64,000 nucleotides of DNA from Mycoplasma sp. NEAQ87857. Its GTDB lineage: Bacteria; Bacillota_I; Bacilli_A; Mycoplasmatales; Metamycoplasmataceae. The stretch covers positions 496,001-560,000 of the forward strand of contig NZ_CP045542.1 of NCBI RefSeq assembly GCF_009792315.1. Reading direction: 5' to 3'. Positions 53,795 to 64,000 of the stretch are shown piece after piece (position 1 is the stretch's first letter; each line of letters starts with the position of its first letter). Both the position numbers and the translations under genes were made by a program. The notes under the pieces were generated by a model. The model had not been told where the DNA came from. It saw only the letters and a list, made by a program, of their open reading frames with translations, and did not search any database.

Positions 53795-55023
53795 TCTCTC
53801 TCTCTCTCTCTCTCTCTCTCTGCTCTATCAACAAAACCAGTATTTAGGTAGTTAAAGATTTGATCACGGTAATATTCGTATTGTTTTGTTCTTAACTCGC
53901 TTTCTTTTGGTAAACCGATATTTAAATCAAAAGATATTGTTTCGAAATTATCCAAGAAATAAATAATTTTTCTTTGTATAGAAATAGAAGGTATTTTAAT
54001 AGTTATATTTTCAATGTCTTTATTATAAAGTCTTTCAATTGTACTTGTTTTACCTATACTTCAAGGTTTTGTTTTTAAAAAATAGTAGAGATACTTGTTT
54101 AAAATATCCTTTTCATCATTTTCTAATCAAACAATATTTGAATCTTGAAAGTATTGATCTTCACCATCAAATTCAAGAATTTTGCCAATTGTTCCAGAAG
54201 TAGAGATTAATATTTGACCTTTTGAAGGGTAAGAATATTTGTTTCTTAATTCATTAAATAATTCATGTGAAATGAATTTATTGCTTTTTCCTCCTATTGT
54301 GGAAATTGTGTGAAAAGGGATACCGCTAATATCGTTAGTATCTCTACTTAAAACTCTTTTACACATTTTTACAGAACAAAAATCACCTAATTTTTTAATT
54401 TTTATTTCTTGATTTTCTCGAAAATCAAGTAACCTATCTCTATAATAGACATACTGAGCTGAACGTAAGTTAAGCTCAGCTGTAAGCTCAGCAAAGGAAT
54501 CTAGTACACTTGCAATTTCTTCTTGTATTTTTAATGGTGGAATAGGTATTTTGATTCTTAAAATATCAGGCATACTTGGGTGTTTGATTCCGCCACCCCT
54601 ATAAAATGATTCGATTAATTCTTTCTTTTCTATTAAAAAATAATATAAATATTTTGTATTTAAAATAGTTTTGTCTTTGCTAATACCAATGATGTTGCCA
54701 CAATTAATAAAATATCCATTATGATATTTGATATTAGCTGAACCACCTGAAGGAATAGTTATAACTTCAGAATTATAAATATAATCTTCATTACCTTCTT
54801 TAACTGTATAAAGATCTTTTAAACCTGTTGTTATTATTTTTACATTTCCGTCATCAGTTGCTATTTCATTAGCTATCTTACTTAAGATATCAGGGATTTT
54901 TATAGGTTTAAAAATATTATTGGCATCTTTAAAATTTTTATTTCAAACAACAAGATCTTCTAATCTCTTATACTCTACTCCATTAGGACAAAGTTCATTA
55001 ATCAATTGTTGAATTTTGTTCAT
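53785..55023 (-). CDS. hsdS: type I restriction-modification specificity subunit, two-TRD form
   Basis: 412 residues in the present phase. TRD1 is at about 15-150 and is followed by the spacer IQEEIASVLDSFAELTAELN..QYVYYRDRLLDF. TRD2 is at about 205-345 with its spacer IQRKIIYFLDNF..KQYEYYRDQIFNYL. A (GA)13 tract then encodes alternating Glu-Arg and runs into DSI and TAG at 53785. HsdS binds the split DNA target and holds two HsdM. The ATG overlaps the hsdM stop by one base. As it has two TRDs and two spacers, this form should already be functional; the other phases are described with the tract. Confidence 0.9.
53795..53820 (-). repeat. (GA)13 microsatellite inside hsdS
   Basis: Thirteen perfect dinucleotide units (TC on the plus strand). 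In frame they give Glu-Arg repeats. With 13 units translation ends four codons past the tract; with 14 it ends five codons past; with 12 or 15 it continues into the third TRD at 53228-53794. Such tracts slip readily in replication. Confidence 0.92.
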
Positions 55024-56615
55024 TATTTTTTGCTTTCTAATTCTTTTACAATTTCATCGATTTTTGCTCTAAGTTCATTAACTCTTAAAGTTGTTTCTTT
55101 TATTTGTTTGTTTAATTCTTCAATGTTAATAACTTCCTTAGTTGATTTTTCTTCAACATAAGTATTAACTGATAATGATCAACCATTTTGCTCAATTTCT
55201 TGAATTGAAGCTAATTTAGAAAAGTGCTCAATTTCTTTTCTATTAATAATTTCATCTAAAATTTGATTTTGATTTTCTAAACTTAATTTATTTTTAGCAT
55301 CACTACGTACAAATAATTCTGAAGCATTAATGAATAATACTTTATCATCATTTTTACGGTTTTTTCTTAATACTAAAATACAAGTAGCAATAGAAGTTCC
55401 AAAGAATAAATCACTAGGTAATTGAATAATAGTGTCAACAAAGTTATTAGTTATAAGGTATTTTCTAATTTTAGCTTCTGCTCCAGAACGATATAAAACT
55501 CTAGGAAACTCAACAATAGCTGCAGTACCTGTTTCATCTAAATAATTAAGCATATGCATTGTAAAAGCTAAATCAGCTTTTGATTTAGGAGCTAAAACTC
55601 CTGCAGGTATAAATCTAGCATCATTAGCTAATACAGGATTATCTTTACCTTCTCAGTTAGTTGAATAAGGAGGATTAGATACTATAGCATCATATTTATA
55701 ATTAGCCAATTCTCTATCAGGGTTAGTTAAAGTATCACCTAAAGCTATTTTGAATTTATTAAATGGAACATCGTGTAAGAACATATTAATTCTTGAAAGG
55801 TTGTATGTAGTTAGATTCTTTTCTTGTCCAAAAAATCCATCTCTAACATTTTCTTTTCCTAAAATTTTGGCATATTTTAATAATAATGATCCACTTCCAC
55901 AAGTTGGGTCATAAACTCTATTAACACTAGTTTTATATTTATGATCTTGATTTAAGTTATTAAAATCAATTAAAGTAATTTTAGCTAAAAGCTCACTAAC
56001 TTCTTGCGGAGTAAAAAATTCTCCACCACTTTTACCAGCGTTTTTAGCATACATTGTCATTAAAAATTCATATGCATCACCAAATGCATCAATACTGTTA
56101 TCTCAAAATTCACCAAAGCTAATATCTGAAATTTTAAGTAATGTTTTTGATAAAACACTATTAATTTCTGCAACACTTGATCCTAATTTATTATCATTGA
56201 ATTTCAAATCATCAAATAGACCTTTAAAATCTTCTTCTGAAGGTAATCCTTTGGTTGAGTTTTCAATATCTCTAAAAATATTATTTAAATCTGTATTTAA
56301 ATTTTCATTAGTTAAACAATTTTTAGTTACATTACAAAATAAGTTTTTAGGACTAATGTAAAATCCAATTTTTGATTTTAAATCATAAAGTGACTCTTCA
56401 GTTGCTGTTGATTCATCTCAGTTAGTAAAATCAAATTCAGCTCCCATGCTTTCATTGATTTTGTTAGTTATATTTTCTGAAAGGAATCTATAAAACAAAA
56501 ATCCTAAAATATAGCTTTTAAAATCTCATCCATCTAAACTTCCTCTAAGATCATCAGCGATTGATCATATTTTTTGTAGTAAACTTTTACGTTCTAGTTC
56601 TCTTTGGTTATCCAT
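55023..56615 (-). CDS. hsdM: type I DNA adenine methyltransferase subunit
   Basis: 530 residues, intact when UGA is Trp. The N-terminal four-helix domain ([18 protein letters not shown] and [11 protein letters not shown]) is followed by the SAM-binding [14 protein letters not shown] and motif [11 protein letters not shown]. The catalytic NPPY (VSNPPYSTN) is present, and the C-terminal helical tail ends [17 protein letters not shown]. With HsdS it methylates adenine in both target strands. AAGGAGAATT sets the start, inside the hsdR end region. It stays useful even if hsdR is dead. Confidence 0.95.
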
Positions 56616-56623
56616 AATTCTCC

Positions 56624-59600
56624 TTAATTAGATAAGTTGGTTTCGTTGAATAAATCAATTAAATCATCAAATGCCTTATCTTCTGTTTCTCTTTTTTTAT
56701 CATAGTCATTATCGTTAAATCCTTTAATAGCAAGTAAAGGGATTTTGAATTTAAATAATGATGAAAATTCATTACCACGTCTTGAAAATTCACCTTTATC
56801 AATTGAAAGGTTGAAAAATACATTTAATTTATCGATATCCATATTGTATTTTTCTGCAATTTCTTTTAATTTAGCATCTCGATTTTGTTCCACATATTTT
56901 TTAAATTCACATTCTAAATCAAAGCAATTACTAAATGATGTAGGGTCAAAGTTTTGAGAGTTAATAAACTCTAAAATAACTTCTTTTTTAGGCCTAAGTA
57001 TAGTTGAACTACCAATAGCTCTTTCGATTTCGTGTAAGAAATTCTTAACAAAATCAGTTTTACTTTTACCTTTAATTTGAGAAAAAATTAATTCAAAAAT
57101 ATAATCTAAAGTATATTCTTGAGATTTAATTAATTCTATTTCAAATGTTAAATCATTTGAAATGTCTTCAAGCTTTTTGGTTTCTTTAGTTTGATCTTTA
57201 AAATCTAAATAGTAAGATTTATAATCTTGAATTTCAGCTTTTTTAAGTATCATTTTTTCATCATCAAATTCATCAAATGAAATAAGAAAATGATATAGCT
57301 TTAATCATTTACTAAATGTCTCAATAAAATCCTTTTTTTCTTCATTTAGCATAATATCACATAAAGTATCATTTGGGAATTGAGTTTTAAGTTTATTAAC
57401 AATAGGTAAATAACCTTCAGTAGTTTGATCACCATTATAATAAGCATCAAAACCTTTTAATAATAAAGTTTCAACAGCTGCTTCTTTATTTGAGAATAAT
57501 TTAATTGCATTTTCAAATTGTTTAACAATATTTCTAAAGCATACTACATTTCCATAAGCTTTAGTATCATCAAAAATTCTATTAACTCTTGAAAATGCTT
57601 GAATTAAACCATGATCTTTTAAGTTTTTATCAACTCAAATTGTATTTAATTGTGGTGCATCAAAACCTGTTAGCATCATATTAACCACAATTAAAAGATC
57701 AATTAATCCATCTTTAGTTTTTGCTGATACATCATTATAGTAGGATTTTAAATGATCTATTGTGAAACTAGTATCAAATAATTTATTGTAATCATCAATA
57801 GCATTTTCAAGAAATTCTTTATCATCATTACTCATATGGTTATCTAATTCTTCAGGGTTTTCATCAACTAAATCATCAAAATCTGATTCTTTATTAGCAA
57901 AGTTATAAACAATAGCAACATTTAATTTTTTCTTAGGATCAGTATTTTCTTGTAATTGTTTAAAGAATGAATAATATAACTTAGCTGCAGGAATTGAAGA
58001 AGCTGCAAGCATACTATTAAATCCAGTAAGTGCTGAACGATATAAACTAAATGCTTTATTATATCCATATTCTTCTATTAATCTAGCACGATTAATATAA
58101 TACATTTCGTTTCTTAAAGTCTTTTTATCAAAGTTATTTAAGATAAATTCTGCGATTGATTTAATTCTTTCAGGTTTTTCTAATGTCTTTTTAGCATCAA
58201 CATAAGAACTTATTTCTTTATTACTGTCTTTAACTTGTTCAGATTCTTTTAAAGTATTAACATAATCAACTTTAAAATGTAATACTTTTTTATCATCTAA
58301 AGCATCAACAATAGTATAAGAGTGTAATGGTTTTGAATTACCAAATAAATGAGCTGTAGTTAATTTATTACCATCAAGTGATTTATTTGAATTTTCTTCA
58401 AAAATAGGGGTTCCAGTAAATCCAAACATCATTGATTTTTTAAAATATTTAGTAATATCAGTGTGCATTTTACCAAATTGACTTCGATGACATTCATCAA
58501 AAATGAATACAATTTTGCTATTTCTTAATTCTGTGCCAACAAATTCATTATTGTAGCGATCAATTAATCTTGTTAATTTTTGAATTGTAGTAACTATGAT
58601 TCTTTTGCTTGGATCTTTAAATAACTTGTTTAATTCATTAGTGCTTTGAGCATTGGTTGTAGAACCTTCTTGGAATTTTTCATATTCACATTGAGTTTGA
58701 TAATTTAAATCCATTCTATCAACAACAAATATAACTTTATCAACTTCATCAATTAAGCTAATTAATTGAGCAGCTTTAAATGAAGTTAAAGTCTTTCCAC
58801 TTCCTGTGGTATGTCATACATAACCTCTTGAAGGACTTTTGCCTAAGTGCTCATTATTATTAATGGCATAAGCAACCTTATACATAATTTGCTCAACTGC
58901 AGCTATTTGATAAGGTCTCATTACTAATAAATCTTGATTACTATTAAAAACACAATACTTTGTTAAAACATTTAACAAAGTATATTTGTTTAAAAATGAA
59001 GTAGTAAAGCTATCTAAATCTTTGATTTTTTTATTATAAAAATCAGCTCAATAAGAAGTTTGTGAAAATGAATGAAGCTCTTTATTTCTATTTGAATTAA
59101 TATTTTTTAAGGTGTTGTTTTGTCTAATTGTATTTGAATAGTATTTTGTAATACTTCCATTAGAAATAATAAATAATTGAACATAATCAAAAATTCCATT
59201 AGTATTTTGAAGCGAATTATTTCAATAACGATCGATTTGATTAAAAGCATTTTTAAGATTTTCACCACGATTTTTTAACTCAATATGACATAAAGGTAAT
59301 CCATTAACTAAAATAGTGACATCATAACGATTTTTAGATCCTTTTTATGGATTAACATTAAATTGATTAATTACTTGTAAAGTATTTTTATACAAGTTAT
59401 TTTTATCAATAATAACTAAATTAATTGCTGAATTATCATCTCTAATCAAGGTATATCTATTAGCACCTTGTTTTTGTAAAAGTTCTGTTTTTTGGATAAA
59501 GTTGTGATTTTTATTAAGTAAAAAATTATCACAAAATCTTTTTCATTCATCTTTTGAAAAAGTTATATTATTTAACTTTTGCATTTGAATTTTTAAATTT

Positions 59601-59779
59601 TCTTCTAATTGTTGAACTGTTTTAATATCCTTAGCATATTCATAACCTAATTTAATTAAATTATTAATTAAGTTATCTTCTAATTCCTTTTCAGTTTTGA
59701 TTTCTAAGTTTAGTGATTTCTTAGGTCTTTCAAAAGCAATTACTTTATCTTTTTCTTCTAAAATATGTTTAATTTCCAT
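56624..59779 (-). pseudogene. hsdR: type I restriction subunit hsdR, broken by an in-frame stop
   Basis: A reading frame of 1052 codons starts at 59779 (AAGGATATTT before it), but codon 145 is TAA at 59345-59347, in NVNP[13 protein letters not shown]. The frame continues perfectly on both sides, so this is a point change (Tyr TAT to TAA would explain it), not a frameshift. After the stop come the nuclease motif [17 protein letters not shown], the helicase motifs HTTGSGKT, FIFDECHRSQFG and FGFTGTP, and the normal C-terminus. A product starting at the next in-frame ATG would lack the nuclease motif. Restriction is thus probably lost. A sequencing error is the main alternative. Confidence 0.85.
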
Positions 59780-59973
59780 AAATATCCTTAAAATTATTTT
59801 ACATTAATTATTAATATAGTATAAGACATAACTATTTATAAAAAGTTATTTATAGTTTTTGAACTAAACATCAATCAAACAAATATTTTGATTGATTTAT
59901 TAAATAAATAATTTTAAAAAGATACTTAATCAAAATTAGAAATTTTTAAAAGAAGCTAGACCATACAAAAAAA

Positions 59974-59993
59974 TTGTGGAATATTATCCACAA
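59974..59993. promoter_or_regulatory. inverted repeat containing a consensus DnaA box
   Basis: TTGTGGA and TCCACAA flank six bases; 59984-59992 is TTATCCACA, the classical DnaA 9-mer, and the opposite strand has TGTGGAATA. No dnaA, dnaN or cluster of boxes is near, so an origin is not claimed. Confidence 0.35.
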
Positions 59994-60843
59994 AATGATC
60001 GAAAAAGCTGATAAGTGATAAAATTAATAGCTATTTTGATATTATTAAAGTGTGGAGGGTTTTTACCAAAACAATACACACAATTACAAATAGCATTTAT
60101 TAGTGTTGGAAAGTTTGATAAATTCCCTAATTAAATCTCATTAATGCAATCTCCAACATTTAAGGACAACTTATTGCTTTTGGTTTAGCAATAAATAAAT
60201 TAAGTGGTTTTTAATCACTAAATTAATAAAAAATATTTGATCAATAATGATTGAGATTATATTATTTAATATATTTTGATTTTTATAAATGTTCTTATCC
60301 CGAAAGAGAGATACTTAAAGTTTGATAATCTTACAAATCAAGATGATTATCAGCAATGAATTAACTATCAATAATTTAGTATATATCTTAATTTTGCTAA
60401 AATTTTAATTTTCAATGTAATACTTATTACACAATTAAAAGAACCTATTTTTTAAATAAAAATAAGTTAAATAAAAAATCGATATATCTCTACCAATAAA
60501 TGACCTTATTATAATGTAGGTCTTCAACATAATAATAAAAATAATTGAATCATCAAATAAAAACAACTTATATAAAACATAGTCATTTTGTATAAATTTA
60601 GTTATTTCATAATATAGCTAGATATAGATATTAGTAATTTTTCATACTAAAACCATTATAGTCTAGAGAAAAACTAAGATATTCACCTATTCATAATTAT
60701 TGTTTATTTGATAATTAATTTATTTTTAAGATAAATACATTAACAAAATAATTGTATATAGATTATTTAAACGAAAATAAAATAATGTATTTGTTTGATT
60801 TTATTTGTTGTATCCAGGATTTAAGCACAACGACACAACAATA

Positions 60844-60978
60844 ATGACAAAAAAACACAAGCAAAGGAGAAAAAAATTTTTCTTAAATTCGTTTAAGAAA
60901 ATGGTGCTTAATATATATTTTTCTATTTATGCAATATTATTCATTTGTGTAAATAAATATTTTCTTTATTACTTTTAA
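60844..60978 (+). CDS. possible short basic membrane peptide
   Basis: 44 residues from an ATG without a clear ribosome site: the very basic MTKKHKQRRKKFFLNSFKK followed by one hydrophobic segment MVLNIYFSIYAILFICV. The charge and hydrophobic pattern looks non-random, like a signal anchor or a type I toxin, but it may be chance or a truncated gene. Confidence 0.25.
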   Translation: MTKKHKQRRKKFFLNSFKKMVLNIYFSIYAILFICVNKYFLYYF

Positions 60979-61087
60979 ATTTCCCCCAAATTTTAATTTA
61001 TTAGTCCGTTGAGTAATTTATTCTTTAAGTTACGTTCAATGAACCTATCATAATGCTATTGTAAAATAATTAATTTAGGAGAAACTC

Positions 61088-62848
61088 ATGAAACATTTAA
61101 AGAAAAGAATATTTGCTATATTTTCACTAGTTAGTGTATCAATGGTACCAATTATAGTTGGTGGAGTGGCTAGCAATCAAAAACTACATAATAATACTTT
61201 TGATAAAATATATGTTTATTCAAAGAATGTAGTAGCACCTTCAAGTTTAAACGGTTCATATAAATTAATACATAAAATAAATGACAAAAATACTATTTCA
61301 TATGAATTATCTGTTATGCAATTTGATTATGAATTTTATTCATCTAAAAATCAACAAAAAAGAGATGAATTAGTTCATTATTTATCTAATAACATCAAAG
61401 GTAAATTCAAAATTACCAAAAGCGAATTCACAAACTTTATTTTTATAGAATTCGAAGAGTTAAATGAAAAAGATAATAATAGTAATTTAATATTATTAAA
61501 CTCATTAGAAGCGATAAGAAGCGTTGGTGTTAACGATGATAAAACATTACGTTCTATGGAGAAATCTTTAGATAACAAAATTAACATTTTAAAAGAATCA
61601 GATGACTATGCATCTAATTTTAAGTCAAATCGTTTTTATAAAGAAGATAGAAATAAAATAATTGATTTATATAAAAAAACAAAACAAAGAGGGAAATTAG
61701 GAATTTGAGAACCTGGTGGTCTAGTTAATAAATATGATAAATCCGTTTTCTTGAATGATGAAAACCTTGATGTTCATAAAGTGTACAATGATTGAGGATG
61801 ATGAATTTATTATAATGATCATGCCACAAAAGTAGCGGGTGTTGCTTCTGGAAAGAATGGAGTAAATCCCTTTTTAAATATATATGGAAGAAAAATATGA
61901 AATTATAAAAATGATGTAGAGTATTATGCTTCTAAAGGAGTAGAGGTTATTAATGCTTCATTTGGTTTTAAAGGTGAAGATGCCAAAAATCATGAAGAAT
62001 ATAATATGAAATCTAGATATATAGATGAATTTGTAAGAATTAATCCTGAACATATTATTGTATTTGCAGCGGGTAATGAATCAACCAAATTAAATGGACA
62101 TCAGCTATCATATAACTCAATTGTTGTGGGAGCAAATGATATTTGAGGATATAGAGTACCATTTTCGAATAAGGATTCTAACACAGGTAGATACCCAACT
62201 TTGTTAGCTAATGGTTTAAATTACAACTTTGGTAAAGAATTAGTTTCAGGAACAAGCTTCTCAGCACCTCTTATAAGTTCTATATTAGCTTCTTCGTTGA
62301 TTACTCATAAACATATTTATGATAAAGGTAAAAATATAATTATTGCAATATCTGCATTATCAAGTTCTACATATTCAAAGAATAAATACGATTCTGGAGA
62401 ATTAGACAAAGAATATGGGGCGGGTATATTTGATTTTCAAAAATGATTTAATTCATTAGAATCTTTAGTATATTTCAATATAAAAGGTGATAGCAGAAGT
62501 ACAAAAGTGCCAATTACCTACCCTGCGAAAAAAGAACAATTAATTAAAATCAAAGATGTTTACGTTCAAAAAGATGAAGTGTTAAGAGGTTCATTGGCTT
62601 GATTATTTTGGGGACATTACACTAATAATAAACTAACTTTACCAAAAGTAACAGATTTTGATTTAATCTTAAAAGACGAACAAGGTAATACCGTTATGTC
62701 TTCAGTAAGTGGTTCAAGAAATATTGAAATGATTAAGTATAAAGCAAAAACAAGTGGTAAATATTCATTTTATGTTAAACAGTTTGCTGATATCCCGCAT
62801 AATGAATCATATGATTTAGCATTCACAACCACCAAAGGATGAGACTAA
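61088..62848 (+). CDS. subtilisin-like (S8) surface serine protease
   Basis: 586 residues. The signal sequence is MKHLKKRIFAIFSLVSVSMVPIIVGGVAS, with no lipobox Cys. A propeptide-like region runs to about 195. In the S8 domain the His motif is NDHATKVAGVASGKNG (His 245), the oxyanion Asn motif is IVFAAGNES, and the Ser motif is GTSFSAP (Ser 390). The place where the catalytic Asp normally stands reads LGIWEPGGLV, with Glu 208. The last 110 residues look like a β-domain. TTTAGGAGA precedes the start. It may cut host proteins or process neighbouring surface proteins. It overlaps the next membrane gene by one base. Confidence 0.88.
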
Positions 62849-63816
62849 TGAAACATACACAAAACAATGTTAATAATCTAAATAAAAAAATAATAAATAA
62901 CAAGAGAATATTTTGGATAATAGTTTCTGAAGTCATTCTATTTGTTATTTTTCTAGCTATTACAAAGTTCTTAATGCCTAATATGGAGGTAGCAATAGAC
63001 ACTAGTTATACTAATCTTGCTAATGTTTCAGATAAAACTTTATACACAACAATAATTAATGATTTAGTGTTTATTTCAATATTTGAAGTATTATTTAATT
63101 TAATCATATGAATGCTATGACATACTAATTTAAATAAAGAAACAACAAATAATCAAAACAATTTTAATAAATTAATTATTTATTGAATATTATTCAATAT
63201 AGTTTTAATCACAGTTTATTCACTAATGATGTTATTGTTTGAATATAAACCAAGTATTTTAGGTTTAAGTTATAGAGCGTTTATAGGGAACGATATCAAT
63301 AGATTTTATTTTTTAATTAGTAATGTTGTTATTATTTCTTTTGTAATATTAATCATTACTAATATTAGTAAATATTTAGTAATGCGTAATTTAAAGGATA
63401 AGTTTTTTAAAGTTATTATCTATATATTTGCTATAACTGCTCTTATACCACTTGTTTTAGTAATACCATTTTTCACAAGTGTTTGATCTATTAATGGAGA
63501 TGACAAATATAACTATATTGTTTACCCTAGTTTAATTACTTTTGCAACAATTTCTCCAATTTTAACTTTAATAAATCCTTTTTATTCATTAATTAATGCA
63601 TATTCATGAATCTCTTCTAATGAAGTGTTTGGTTATATGCATCTTTGAACTAAAGTCCCAACCACATGATTTACCATTAATTTGATATGAAGTTCCTTAT
63701 GCTTGATAAGTACAACATTAATAACTTTTTATATAAATAAGAAATATTTAGTTAAGAATAAGAGTGATTTAATTATAAATACCAAAAATCAATTACCAGA
63801 TAAATTTATTAACTAA
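62848..63816 (+). CDS. multi-spanning membrane protein coupled to the protease
   Basis: 322 residues with about eight hydrophobic segments and many UGA tryptophans. The first span (RIFWIIVSEVILFVIFLAI) is followed by an extracytoplasmic loop MPNMEVAIDTSYTNL, and the end is a charged cytoplasmic tail. The start overlaps the protease stop (TAATG); an ATG nine bases upstream is possible. The pattern resembles permease-like or ABC-2-type membrane subunits, but no ATPase follows within the window and no family motif is certain. It probably works with the protease. Confidence 0.75.
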
Positions 63817-63862
63817 ATTCAAATAAAATATAGTATTAAACACTAATATGTTTTATCAAATA

Positions 63863-64000
63863 GTTTCCAAGTTTTAGTAAAACATCATAAAAAACATAAT
63901 TTAAATACTACTTTTCAACTTTTTCAAAACATTACATTGTAATTAATATTTTAAAAGTCAGTGAAGTATTTATATTTATTTTGATTTAAAGAATAACATA
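63863..64000 (-). mobile_element. end of a second, diverged IS1634-like element
   Basis: GTTTCCAAGTTTTAG at 63863 repeats the terminal repeat of the IS at 50006. The next 90 bases are recognisably related (TTTTCAACTTTTTCAAAA and TTACATTGTAAT at the same distances) but differ at many positions. The element continues past the window. Confidence 0.7.
63951..64000 (-). CDS. possible 3' end of the second transposase
   Basis: A short open frame runs from the window edge to TAA at 63951 and ends KYKYFTDF, at about the same distance from the IS end as the stop of the intact transposase. It is too short to identify. Confidence 0.3.
   Translation of the reverse strand, partial: CYSLNQNKYKYFTDF

Larger units (their letters stand above)
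59780..61087. other. gene-poor AT-rich region between hsdR and the protease
   Basis: About 1.3 kb with frequent stops in all frames. It holds an inverted pair of DnaA-box-like sites (59974-59993), a hairpin with TTCG loop at 60879-60900 that ends in a T run leftward, and one short possible gene (60844-60978). No remnant of a recognisable gene was found. Confidence 0.6.

Noticed and set aside
59974-59993. Chromosomal origin of replication
   Set aside because: Only one DnaA-box pair is seen and neither dnaA nor dnaN is in the window.

Overview
The window is AT-rich chromosomal DNA from a wall-less mollicute, most likely a Mycoplasma/Mycoplasmopsis of the hominis type. UGA must be read as tryptophan in nearly every gene: reading frames that look broken at TGA become full-length family members when TGA is Trp. 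Species cannot be named from the sequence alone. No rRNA, tRNA or CRISPR array was recognised.

Layout. 1-885: 3' end of a large surface protein. 1052-5091: operon of an EIIB-like protein lacking its cysteine, a superfamily 1 helicase and an ArsR regulator. 5132-7783: large lipoprotein behind a (TA)9 tract. 7917-17755: a sugar locus with two divergent arms around a palindromic operator. The leftward arm reads amidase lipoprotein, murQ, EIIA, membrane protein, EIIB, EIIC, small membrane protein, mupG, anmK; the rightward arm reads an RpiR regulator, nagA, nagB. Together they form a plausible complete route for scavenging peptidoglycan amino sugars: outside peptide removal, PTS uptake, MurNAc-6-P etherase, deacetylase and deaminase to fructose-6-P. 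This is striking in an organism that has no wall. 17812-28120: housekeeping genes (DegV protein, pgsA, mgtE, diadenylate cyclase, Nudix hydrolase, metK with a structured SAM-clan-like leader, efp) and several small membrane proteins.

28140-49785: two tandem giant paralogous surface proteins of 3493 and 3652 residues, each with an N-terminal signal sequence, a long helical repeat region and a C-terminal membrane anchor. Each is preceded by a TA-dinucleotide promoter tract and a conserved box at fixed spacing. An orphan terminator copy and an IS1634-type insertion sequence lie upstream of the second. 52028-53137: a TDT/SLAC1-type transporter. 53228-59779: a type I restriction-modification system with intact hsdM, an hsdS carrying a (GA)13 tract that would add a third target-recognition domain in another phase, and an hsdR interrupted by an in-frame TAA. 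59780-61087: gene-poor. 61088-63816: a subtilisin-like surface protease and a multi-spanning membrane protein. 63863-64000: the end of a second, diverged IS1634-like element.

The right half is thus a surface-variation and epigenetic-variation region with three kinds of simple-sequence or repeat switch. The left half holds a metabolic locus for feeding on other bacteria's cell walls. Gene functions are inferred from motifs and context; no alignments or folding programs were run.
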